NCBI GenBank assembly: GCA_025362615.1
Contig: JANYFQ010000117.1
Location: forward strand, 1-5,376
Direction: 5' to 3'
DNA length: 5,376 bases
Source of the DNA: Hymenobacter sp.
Lineage (GTDB): Bacteria > Bacteroidota > Bacteroidia > Cytophagales > Hymenobacteraceae
In this document: positions 1-5,357 of the stretch, piece by piece
Layout: each line of letters opens with the position of its first letter
Position numbering within the stretch: position 1 is the stretch's first letter
Notes under the pieces: model-generated
What the model was told of the DNA's origin: nothing
The model's database searches: none
Seen by the model: the letters and a program-made list of their open reading frames with translations, nothing else
Program-made: the position numbers and the translations under genes

Positions 1-1
1 G

Positions 2-466
2 CGGCACACGGCGGCGGCCGTGCCCCGCACTGCCGCGCCTGTGCCGCCGTTGCCCGCTTTTTACAACCACTTTCCGGCCGGCTACCACTTCCTGGTGGCC
101 GAGGCACTGTTTCTGACGGCGCAATTTGCCGCGTTGCGCGAGTGGGTACAGTTCACGCAAGCCACGTTCCCGGAACTGGCACAGATGGAGCAAAACCTGT
201 ACAACGAGTTGCTGCGCGGATTTTTAGCTGTGGCCGAACATCGCAGCCTCGGCCCCGGCGGCGGGGTTCCGGCGGTCCGGCTGGTGTTTCCGCCCGAAAC
301 GCACAGTTGGCTGCTCGATTATTACCAGACGCACATCGGACTGATAAACCTGCATTTGGGTTTGGGCGATGCAGCCGCGCAACGGGCCGAAATCGAACGG
401 TTTGGACTGGCCCACGGGATGCCTTTTTTTGGGCGTTTGGCCGGGCAAGCGCAGGCGGGGCGGTAG
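2..466 (+). CDS. Unrecognised protein, C-terminal part (5' end outside the window)
   Basis: The reading frame is open from base 2 to a TAG at 464-466, so this is probably the C-terminal ~154 residues of a longer protein. A GTG at 20-22 could in principle start it, but GTG starts are uncommon in this phylum, no TAnnTTTG-like box is visible, and the frame continues to the window edge. The visible protein looks mostly helical and soluble. It has an aromatic-rich stretch (YNHFPAGYHFLVAEALFLTAQF), then amphipathic segments such as FAALREWVQFTQ and MEQNLYNELLRGFLAV, a Gly/Pro-rich break (GPGGGVP), and a last helical pair around HIGLINLHLGLGDAAAQRAEIERF. The helix-turn-helix spacing is loosely TPR-like, but I see no firm TPR signature and no catalytic motif. 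I do not recognise the family. It is convergent with the PLP-enzyme gene, with 56 bp between the stops. Confidence 0.6.
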   Translation, partial: RHTAAAVPRTAAPVPPLPAFYNHFPAGYHFLVAEALFLTAQFAALREWVQFTQATFPELAQMEQNLYNELLRGFLAVAEHRSLGPGGGVPAVRLVFPPETHSWLLDYYQTHIGLINLHLGLGDAAAQRAEIERFGLAHGMPFFGRLAGQAQAGR

Positions 467-475
467 CGGGCCGAA

Positions 476-528
476 GGGACAGTTGTTGGACGAAACAGAG
501 TTCGGCGTAGCCACTGTTCCCCTTATTT
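476..528 (+). terminator. Possible weak terminator for the plus-strand gene
   Basis: Just after the plus-strand stop, GGGACAGT (476-483) can pair with ACTGTTCCC (513-521) with one bulged base. The loop is about 29 nt. On the plus strand it is followed by CTTATTTT, a modest T-rich tract that overlaps the last codons of the convergent gene. The long loop and interrupted T-run make this a weak candidate. It lies where a terminator between convergent genes would be expected. Confidence 0.25.
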
Positions 529-1404
529 TCCAAACCCGCCCCACGCTTGCAGCCCGCCCGTGTGGATGGCCACCACGGTGCTGCCCGCCGCAAAGTGTCC
601 TTTCTCCATTAAATCCAGCACCCCAAACAGCAGCTTGCCGGTGTAAATCGGGTCGAGCAACACGCCGTGCTGCGCCTCAAAACCGGCGATGAAACTCCGC
701 AGCGGCGGGGGCAGCTTGGCGTAGCCGCCGCAGTGGTAATCGAGGTGCAGGGTATAGTTGTCGAACACGCGGCCCGTGGCGGCCTGGGTGAGCGCGTCCA
801 CATCGGCCCGCAAGAAAGCAGCGTTTTTGAGGGCGGGCACGGCGGCTACGTGGGCCTCGCCAGCCAGGCCGCAGAGCAGGCCGGCCAGGGTGCCGCCGGT
901 GCCCGCCGCTACGGCTAAGGTGTCGAAAGCCGTGTGCTGGCGGATTTCGGCTATTATTTCGGCCACGCCGGGCAGGGCCAAGGCGTTGGTGCCGCCTTCG
1001 GGCAGCAGGTAGGCGGGGCCGTGTTGGGCCAGGAGTTCGGCCTGGAAATCGGGGTCGGCGCGGCGGCGGTAGGCGGTGCGGTCGAGGTAGTGCAGGGCCA
1101 TGCCGTCGGCGGCGCAGCGGGCCAGGGTGGGGTTGAGCGGGGCGGTGGGCTCGCCGCGCACCAGGCCCACGGTTTCAAACCCAAACAAGCGGCCGACGGT
1201 GGCCACGGCCGCCAGGTGGTTGGAGTAGGCTCCGCCGAAGGTGAGCAGGCGGCCGTGGCCCAGGCGCTTGGCTTCGAGCAGGTTGTACTTGAGCTTGCGG
1301 GCCTTGTTGCCGGGCAGGTCGGGGTGGAGGAGGTCGTCGCGCCAGAGGAGCAGGCGAATGCCGTTGAGGACGGTGATTTCGTGGAGGAGCGGGGGCGTTT
1401 TCAA
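523..1404 (-). CDS. PLP-dependent 1-aminocyclopropane-1-carboxylate deaminase/D-cysteine desulfhydrase family enzyme
   Basis: This is a cytoplasmic fold-type II (tryptophan-synthase-beta-like) PLP enzyme of 293 residues. Such enzymes deaminate ACC or convert D-cysteine to pyruvate, sulfide and ammonia. Visible motifs in order are GNKARKLKYN (32-41), with Lys34 aligned to the Schiff-base lysine of the family; TFGGAYSNHLAA (55-66), with Ser61 at the catalytic serine position; LLPEGGTN (133-140); the phosphate-binding loop AGTGGT (167-172); LDPIYTGK (250-257); and IHTGG (280-284). HTGG near the C-terminus is what I associate with D-cysteine desulfhydrase-like members rather than true ACC deaminases, so D-cysteine or a related amino acid is the likelier substrate. 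The protein is shorter than E. coli DcyD (~330), mostly at the N-terminus. The start is a TTG: in-frame codons above it contain no ATG or GTG before a TGA at 1465-1467, and the next in-frame Met is residue 102, beyond the PLP lysine. The first six codons lie inside a long inverted repeat. No promoter box is visible upstream. Confidence 0.9.
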   Translation of the reverse strand: MKTPPLLHEITVLNGIRLLLWRDDLLHPDLPGNKARKLKYNLLEAKRLGHGRLLTFGGAYSNHLAAVATVGRLFGFETVGLVRGEPTAPLNPTLARCAADGMALHYLDRTAYRRRADPDFQAELLAQHGPAYLLPEGGTNALALPGVAEIIAEIRQHTAFDTLAVAAGTGGTLAGLLCGLAGEAHVAAVPALKNAAFLRADVDALTQAATGRVFDNYTLHLDYHCGGYAKLPPPLRSFIAGFEAQHGVLLDPIYTGKLLFGVLDLMEKGHFAAGSTVVAIHTGGLQAWGGFGK

Positions 1405-1537
1405 TGAGTGAACGAGTGAATGAGCGAGTGAGTGAATTGATAGTTGGCGGGGCGTCTCCTGGCATCACCAGACCATTAATTCACTCACTCGCTCATTCAC
1501 TCATTCACTCATTCACTCATTGAAAACGCCCCCGCTC
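1387..1537. repeat. Long imperfect palindrome built from 8-bp tandem units, overlapping a gene start
   Basis: The left arm (1387-1438, 52 bp) and right arm (1478-1537, 60 bp) are near-perfect reverse complements around a 39-bp spacer. They differ only by one extra 8-bp unit in the right arm and one substitution (AACG versus AATG). The outer 18 bp of the left arm are codons 1-6 of the PLP-enzyme gene (TTG to CTC). An inverted copy of those codons forms the outer end of the right arm, and the match stops exactly there. The spacer has a small hairpin of its own (CTGG/CCAG, 1459-1471). In a transcript reading from yfhO this would form a stem of about 50 bp that buries the TTG start. No T-run follows, so it is not a standard intrinsic terminator. 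Confidence 0.95.
1481..1520. repeat. Five-unit 8-bp tandem repeat (TCACTCAT)
   Basis: The right palindrome arm contains five consecutive 8-bp units: TCACTCAC, TCGCTCAT, then three identical TCACTCAT. The left arm carries the complementary array at 1404-1435 with four units (ATGAGTGA, ACGAGTGA, ATGAGCGA, GTGAGTGA). Pure short-unit arrays of this kind are prone to slippage, and the difference of one unit between the arms suggests this has already happened. Confidence 0.9.
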
Positions 1538-1572
1538 GTGCCTCTTCGACGCTCGCATTCCCTCCCTGCGGG

Positions 1573-1594
1573 GAGAGGAGTTTAACTGCCTCTC
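1573..1594 (-). terminator. Hairpin directly after the yfhO stop, possible 3' end structure
   Basis: Six bases past the yfhO stop, GAGAGG and CCTCTC pair around a 10-base loop that is itself partly self-complementary (AGTT/AACT). A second small stem, CTCCC/GGGAG (1562-1566 and 1571-1575), overlaps it and could form as an alternative. Read in the yfhO direction no T-tract follows, so this may be an mRNA 3' end or stabilising structure rather than a canonical terminator. Confidence 0.3.
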
Positions 1595-1599
1595 AATTC

Positions 1600-4137
1600 T
1601 TACCTCCTCTTCACCCCGTACCCCGCCGCCGCTACCAGCACCAGCAGCACCAACACGCTCGCTATCAACGACACGGTGTTGCCCGTGGCGTATTCGGTAG
1701 GCTCGAAGGCGAAGCGAATTTCGTGCGCCCCAGCCGGCACCTGCATGGCCCGCAGCACGAAATTGACGCGGAAGTGCGGCACGATTTTGCCGTCGAGGTA
1801 GGCGTTCCAGCCGTTGGCGTAGTAGATTTCGGAGAAGACCACCGTGCCGGGCTGGGCGGCGGCGTAGCGGTACGTGAGCACGTCGGGGGCGTAGGCGGTG
1901 AGGGCGATGGTGGCAGTACTATCGGGGTAAGTAGTGGGCTTGATTTGGGGGAATTTGCCGGCATCGACCACGGCCACGCGGCGGGTGTCGAGGGCAGTGA
2001 GGGCGTTTATTTCGGCATCGGGGCCGGGCACAGCGCGAAGCTCGCGCACGAACCAGGCGTTGCCCAGCGCCTGCGGGTTGCGGATGACCTGCTCGGGCTG
2101 CTTGGCCTGGGCGGGCACGACGAGGTAGCGGGCGTTGAGCATATTGAGCACCGGTGTGCGGCGGAAATCGCCCTGGGTGCTGAACACGGCCTGGAGGTTG
2201 GGCGAAATCTGCCGCTCAATCAAGTCCTGGTAGCGGCGCAGCTTGGCCCCGTGGTAGCCGCCGATGCTTTTGTGGAAATACGAGGTATTGGCCTCGTTGA
2301 ACGGGTTCTGGACGTTGAAAACGCGGTAGCTGAGGTCTTTGTCCTGCAAAATCTGGGTGTCGGCGGCCGTTTCAACGAAGCTGGCGGCAATGGTTTCGGC
2401 CTGGAAGTTTTTCTCGTTGAGGTAGCGTTTGTCCACGCCCCACAAGTCCACCAAAATCAGCAGCATGAGGAGGCCCGCCGCCGCCGGGCGGCCCAGCTTG
2501 CCCTGCACATGGAAGTAGAGCGCGGCCAGGGCCGCGCCCACAAACAGCAGCCCGCGCCAGATGTCGTTGCGGAGCAAATCGGCACGGTCGGCCCGCAGGG
2601 CGGCCAGCAGTTGCGGCGTGAAACCCTGCTGCATCAGGCCCGCATCGTTGGCCGAGGCAAAGCTGAAGCTGAAGCTCGCCACCCAGATGAGGGCCAGCGT
2701 GCCGGCGGTTACGGCCCCGGCGTAGAGCAGGTTTTTGGTTACTTCTTGTTTCTTGTTGCTTGTTGCTTGTTCCTGGTTTCCGGCTAAGGGTAGCAGAACG
2801 GCCGGCCGTTGCCACTGGCCCAGCACGCGGCCCAGGGCCAGGGCGGCGAGCACGGGCACGGCGAGCTGGGCGATGACGAGGGCCATGCTCACGGCCCGGA
2901 AGCTGCGGTAGCCGGGCAGGTAGTCGAACACGAGGTTGTTGAAGGTATCGAAGTTTTTGCCCCAGGCCAGCACAAACGAGAGCAACGTGCCCAGCAGCAG
3001 CCAGTAACGGGTGCGCTTATCGACCACAAACAGCCCCAGCACGAACAAAAAGCACACCACCACGCCCAAGTACACCGGGCCGGCCACGTAGGCTTGGTCG
3101 CCCCAATAGGTAGGCAGGGCAGCCAGGGCTTCGCTGCCCGCGCCCAGGCTGTTCAACTCGCGGGCCATGTTGGAATCGGACCCCAGCGGCATGGCGCTGC
3201 TGCCACCGTAGAAGTTGGGGACGAGCAGCGTCAGGGTTTCGGCCACGCCGTAGCTGTAGGCGAAGGCGTAGTCGCGGTCTTGCTGGGCGGCGCTGGGGGG
3301 GGCGGCCTCGCCGGGCGCGGCGGGCAGCGCGGCGAGTTCCGAGGGCGTACGGTTGCTTAACTTGCTGTACGCGTAGGTGGTGTAGAGGCGGCCGAAGCTC
3401 ACGCCCACGGCCAGCACAGCGCCCAGGCCCAGCAGCGCCACCCGGCCCGCAAAGGCCGGCAGGCGGCCTGCCCGCACGGCCGCCACGAGTTCAATAACCC
3501 CAAAAATGACCACCAGCAGCCCCAGGTAGTAGGTGATTTGGGGGTGGTTGGCCCGCACGTTCAGCGTGAGGCCCAAGGTGAAAAGCGCGGCCCCCAGCCA
3601 CTTGTCGCGCCGAAACGTGGCCCACAGCCCGGCCAGCACCAGCGGCGCGTAGGCCAGGGCGAAGCTCTTGGTGTTGTGCCCGGCCGCCAGAATGGCCAAG
3701 TTGTAGCTGCTGAAGCCGATGGCCACCGCGCCCGCCACGGCCCCGAGCCGCTCGCGGCCCAGGGCCAGCATCAGCACGTAGCCGCAGAGCAGGGCCACAA
3801 ACAGGTTGCTCACCACGCCGGGCAGGCCCAGGGTCAGGGCCTTTTGCAGGTACACCGACCAGTCGCCGGGGAAGTGGACGGAGATGAGGTAGGTCGGCAT
3901 TCCGCTGAACATTGCGTTGGTCCACAGCGGCTCGTGGCCGTGGGTGGCGGCCCACTGCTGCGTTTCCTGCGCCCCGCCCTTAAACTGCGTAATGTCGTGC
4001 TGGCTCAGGGTTTTGCCATCAAATACGATGGGCGCGAAATACACGCAGGCCAGCAGCGCCAGGAAAGAAATGGCCAGTACGTGCGGCAGCACCCGCTGCC
4101 AGAGCGGCACGGCAGCAGAAGAAGCGGTTGGGTTCAT
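1600..4137 (-). CDS. YfhO-family polytopic membrane protein
   Basis: This is an 845-residue integral membrane protein of the YfhO family. Bacillus members are linked to teichoic-acid glycosylation. In Bacteroidota the role is not settled and is probably in envelope or extracellular polysaccharide modification. I count about 14 hydrophobic segments: one near residues 16-38, then clusters up to a large extracytoplasmic region after segment 13, and a final helix ending in basic GVKRR. Family-type motifs are SQHDITQFKGG (45-55) in the first outer loop, AAGHNTKSFALAYAP, VPNFYGG, YWGDQ, LPGYRSFRAVSM, VDLWGVDKRYLN, FHKSIGGYHGAKLRRYQ, NMLNARYLV and, near the C-terminus, SEIYYANGWNAYLDG. The ATG at 4137 is chosen over a GTG at 4179 because the promoter box (4158-4165) lies between them. 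The stop is TAA. Oddity: residues 454-469 (NQEQATSNKKQEVTKN) are encoded by a 7-bp tandem repeat in the predicted cytoplasmic loop between segments 10 and 11. Confidence 0.94.
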   Translation of the reverse strand: MNPTASSAAVPLWQRVLPHVLAISFLALLACVYFAPIVFDGKTLSQHDITQFKGGAQETQQWAATHGHEPLWTNAMFSGMPTYLISVHFPGDWSVYLQKALTLGLPGVVSNLFVALLCGYVLMLALGRERLGAVAGAVAIGFSSYNLAILAAGHNTKSFALAYAPLVLAGLWATFRRDKWLGAALFTLGLTLNVRANHPQITYYLGLLVVIFGVIELVAAVRAGRLPAFAGRVALLGLGAVLAVGVSFGRLYTTYAYSKLSNRTPSELAALPAAPGEAAPPSAAQQDRDYAFAYSYGVAETLTLLVPNFYGGSSAMPLGSDSNMARELNSLGAGSEALAALPTYWGDQAYVAGPVYLGVVVCFLFVLGLFVVDKRTRYWLLLGTLLSFVLAWGKNFDTFNNLVFDYLPGYRSFRAVSMALVIAQLAVPVLAALALGRVLGQWQRPAVLLPLAGNQEQATSNKKQEVTKNLLYAGAVTAGTLALIWVASFSFSFASANDAGLMQQGFTPQLLAALRADRADLLRNDIWRGLLFVGAALAALYFHVQGKLGRPAAAGLLMLLILVDLWGVDKRYLNEKNFQAETIAASFVETAADTQILQDKDLSYRVFNVQNPFNEANTSYFHKSIGGYHGAKLRRYQDLIERQISPNLQAVFSTQGDFRRTPVLNMLNARYLVVPAQAKQPEQVIRNPQALGNAWFVRELRAVPGPDAEINALTALDTRRVAVVDAGKFPQIKPTTYPDSTATIALTAYAPDVLTYRYAAAQPGTVVFSEIYYANGWNAYLDGKIVPHFRVNFVLRAMQVPAGAHEIRFAFEPTEYATGNTVSLIASVLVLLVLVAAAGYGVKRR
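2745..2779. repeat. Five-unit 7-bp tandem repeat inside yfhO
   Basis: Plus-strand units are CTTGTTT, CTTGTTG, CTTGTTG, CTTGTTC and CTGGTTT, back to back. The surrounding coding DNA is GC-rich, while this stretch is AT-rich and low in complexity. On the coding strand it reads as Gln/Asn/Lys/Thr/Ser-rich peptide, unlike the hydrophobic flanks (PLAG before, LLYAG after). Because 7 is not a multiple of 3, the units are read in all frames without meeting a stop. The whole 48 bp at 2731-2778 looks like a tolerated in-frame insertion. Confidence 0.85.
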
Positions 4138-4141
4138 GCAA

Positions 4142-4157
4142 GGGCAGTTTTTTGCCC
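4142..4157 (-). promoter_or_regulatory. Small hairpin in the yfhO leader
   Basis: Between the promoter box and the ATG, the transcript would read GGGCA, AAAAAC, UGCCC: a 5-bp stem with a 6-base loop ending four bases before the start codon. It occupies the position of a ribosome binding site, and no Shine-Dalgarno sequence is present. It could affect initiation or 5' stability, but a stem this short may be chance. Confidence 0.3.
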
Positions 4158-4165
4158 CGAAGGTA
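4158..4165 (-). promoter_or_regulatory. Candidate Bacteroidota -7 promoter box for yfhO
   Basis: On the minus strand this reads TACCTTCG, one base from the Bacteroidota -7 consensus TAnnTTTG. It lies 20 bases before the yfhO ATG, giving a short leader of roughly 15 nt. No convincing TTG-type -33 element is seen at the expected spacing. Exactly the same octamer precedes oxyR, which strengthens both calls. Confidence 0.55.
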
Positions 4166-4198
4166 CGGCCGGGAGACACTGTTATGTCCTCGGTTTTG

Positions 4199-4281
4199 GG
4201 TTTTAGGGGTTCGGTTTTAGGGGTTCGGGGTTCGGTTTTTGATTTTCAAGACCCAACACCTAAAACCGAACACCTAAAACC
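4199..4281. repeat. Palindrome built from 14-bp tandem units, between oxyR and yfhO
   Basis: The left arm 4199-4225 contains two copies of GGTTTTAGGGGTTC (the second runs to 4226). The right arm 4255-4281 holds the complementary pair (AACACCTAAAACCG, AACACCTAAAACCA). The 27-bp arms pair with two mismatches, one per unit, around a 29-bp spacer. The remaining gap up to oxyR holds nothing I recognise. The palindrome lies after the oxyR stop and before the yfhO promoter. It could end or stabilise the oxyR transcript, although no U-tract follows. Confidence 0.9.
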
Positions 4282-4325
4282 AAGAATATCGGACACCTGG
4301 CAGCGCAGCTCGGTGGTACAGTCGT

Positions 4326-5255
4326 TCAGCGCCAGCGCACTTTGGCCCCGGCTTGCCCGGTGTGCAGCCGCGCCGGCACGTTGTCGAGAATAATTTGCCG
4401 CAGCGCCGTGAGCAACGGCAGGCGCACGAAGCCCTGGGCCACCACCAGGCTCACTTCGCGCACCGGCTCGGGGGCCGCAAAACGCTTGACCAGCGGGCTG
4501 CGGCCGGCCTCGTCGAGCACGGCCAGTTCGGGCACCAGGGTATAGCCCTGCTGTCGGCGCACCAGCTCTTTGAGGGTTTCGATGGAGCCGCTTTCGTAGG
4601 TGAAATGCGTGGCCGGGTCGGTGGTCAATTCGCAGAGGTTGAGGACTTGCTGCCGAAAGCAGTGGCCCTGCTGCATCAGCCAGAGGCCGGGCTGGCGCAG
4701 GTCGGCGGGGCAGACGGTGGCGCGGCCGGCCAGCGGGTGCGAGGCGGCCACGAAGGCCAAAAAAGGCTCTTCGAACACCGGCAACTCGCGCAGCAGGCGG
4801 TCGTCGAGCGGCGTTACGAGCAGGCCCACGTCGAGGCGGTGGTCTTTGAGCTGCTGCATGATTTCCTCCGAGCGCAGCTCCTCAATGCGTACGCGCAGCA
4901 GCGGGTACGCCGCCGTGAAGGGCACCAGAAAGCGCGGCACCAGGTACGGGGCCAGCGTCGGGATGATGCCCAGGCGCAGCTCGCCCACCATCTCGCCCTT
5001 CTCGACCTGCACCAGCTCGCGCAGTTCCTGGGCTTCGCGCAGCACCCGGCGGGCCTGCGCTATTACTTTGATGCCCAACGCCGTGGGCTCGGCTCCTTTC
5101 TTGGTGCGGTCGAAGAGCAACGCGCCCAGCTCTTCTTCCAGCTTCTGAATCTGGACGCTGAGGGCGGGCTGAGTGACGTGGCACTTCTCGGCCGCCAGGC
5201 CAAACTGCCGGTGCGTATCCAGGGCCACCAGGTACGTGAGCTGTTGCAGGTTCAT
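4326..5255 (-). CDS. oxyR: OxyR, LysR-type peroxide-sensing transcriptional regulator
   Basis: This 309-residue LysR-family protein closely parallels E. coli OxyR in length and motif positions. OxyR senses hydrogen peroxide through a disulfide between Cys199 and Cys208 and activates catalase, peroxiredoxin, Dps and related genes. Residues 1-60 form the winged helix-turn-helix (LVALDTHRQFGLAAEKCHVT, then QPALSVQIQKLEEELG), followed by a linker helix and the effector domain from about 91. Thr100 (GIIPT), His198, Cys199 and Arg201 (QGHCFR) and Cys208 (NLCE) all fall at the E. coli numbers, and the PEPVR stretch places an arginine at 266. Both redox cysteines are present, so it should be a functional peroxide switch. 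The ATG at 5255 follows a TACCTTCG box by only five bases. The stop is TGA. The region upstream leads out of the window towards a possible divergent target gene. Confidence 0.94.
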   Translation of the reverse strand: MNLQQLTYLVALDTHRQFGLAAEKCHVTQPALSVQIQKLEEELGALLFDRTKKGAEPTALGIKVIAQARRVLREAQELRELVQVEKGEMVGELRLGIIPTLAPYLVPRFLVPFTAAYPLLRVRIEELRSEEIMQQLKDHRLDVGLLVTPLDDRLLRELPVFEEPFLAFVAASHPLAGRATVCPADLRQPGLWLMQQGHCFRQQVLNLCELTTDPATHFTYESGSIETLKELVRRQQGYTLVPELAVLDEAGRSPLVKRFAAPEPVREVSLVVAQGFVRLPLLTALRQIILDNVPARLHTGQAGAKVRWR

Positions 5256-5260
5256 CCAGA

Positions 5261-5268
5261 CGAAGGTA
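5261..5268 (-). promoter_or_regulatory. Candidate Bacteroidota -7 box for oxyR, near-leaderless
   Basis: The minus strand reads TACCTTCG, identical to the box ahead of yfhO, and ends five bases before the oxyR ATG. With the usual spacing from this box, transcription would begin at or next to the start codon, implying a leaderless or nearly leaderless mRNA. No clear -33 TTG element is visible. If the true start were downstream the leader would be longer, but the N-terminus MNLQQLTYLVAL matches the start of OxyR proteins well. Confidence 0.5.
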
Positions 5269-5342
5269 AAGACTCGTGACCGGCAGCGCCGTTAATTTTT
5301 GGGGTTTTGGGGGTTCAGTGACCGGTATTCGGGGCTGGTGGC

Positions 5343-5357
5343 TGACAATTTATGTCA
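5343..5357. promoter_or_regulatory. Small dyad upstream of oxyR, possible regulator site
   Basis: TGACA and TGTCA form a perfect 5-bp inverted repeat around ATTTA, about 88 bp upstream of the oxyR start. LysR-type regulators bind partially dyadic sites, so this could be an operator for oxyR itself or for a divergent gene beyond the window. It does not match the E. coli OxyR site pattern of spaced ATAG elements, and a 5-bp dyad can occur by chance. Confidence 0.25.

Noticed and set aside
20..466. Treating the GTG at 20 as the true start of the first gene.
   Set aside because: The frame continues to the window edge and no promoter box or start context supports a beginning there.
1481..1520. 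Regular repeats reminiscent of a small CRISPR array.
   Set aside because: Units are 8 bp, directly abutting and without spacers. No cas genes are present.
1387..1537. Inverted repeats could be the ends of an insertion sequence.
   Set aside because: The arms are only 39 bp apart with no room for a transposase, and they consist of simple tandem units. No flanking target duplication is apparent.
1387..1537. Calling the large palindrome a rho-independent terminator.
   Set aside because: No T-run follows the stem on either strand, and the stem is far longer than typical terminators and overlaps coding sequence.
4138..4179. A GTG start at 4179 would lengthen the YfhO protein by 14 residues.
   Set aside because: The extension (MSPGRTFGAKNCPC) is not membrane-like, and the candidate promoter box lies inside it. 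The ATG at 4137 is the more usual start for this phylum.
523..5255. oxyR, yfhO and the PLP enzyme as one operon.
   Set aside because: The gaps are 188 and 195 bp and hold palindromes, and yfhO has its own promoter box. Read-through from yfhO into the enzyme remains possible, since no promoter is visible for it.
4353..5279. Long plus-strand open frame opposite oxyR, and a similar one at 1723-2787 opposite yfhO.
   Set aside because: Both are antisense to strongly recognised genes. They are rich in Gly, His, Gln, Arg and Val as expected from reading GC-rich codons backwards, and show no family motif.
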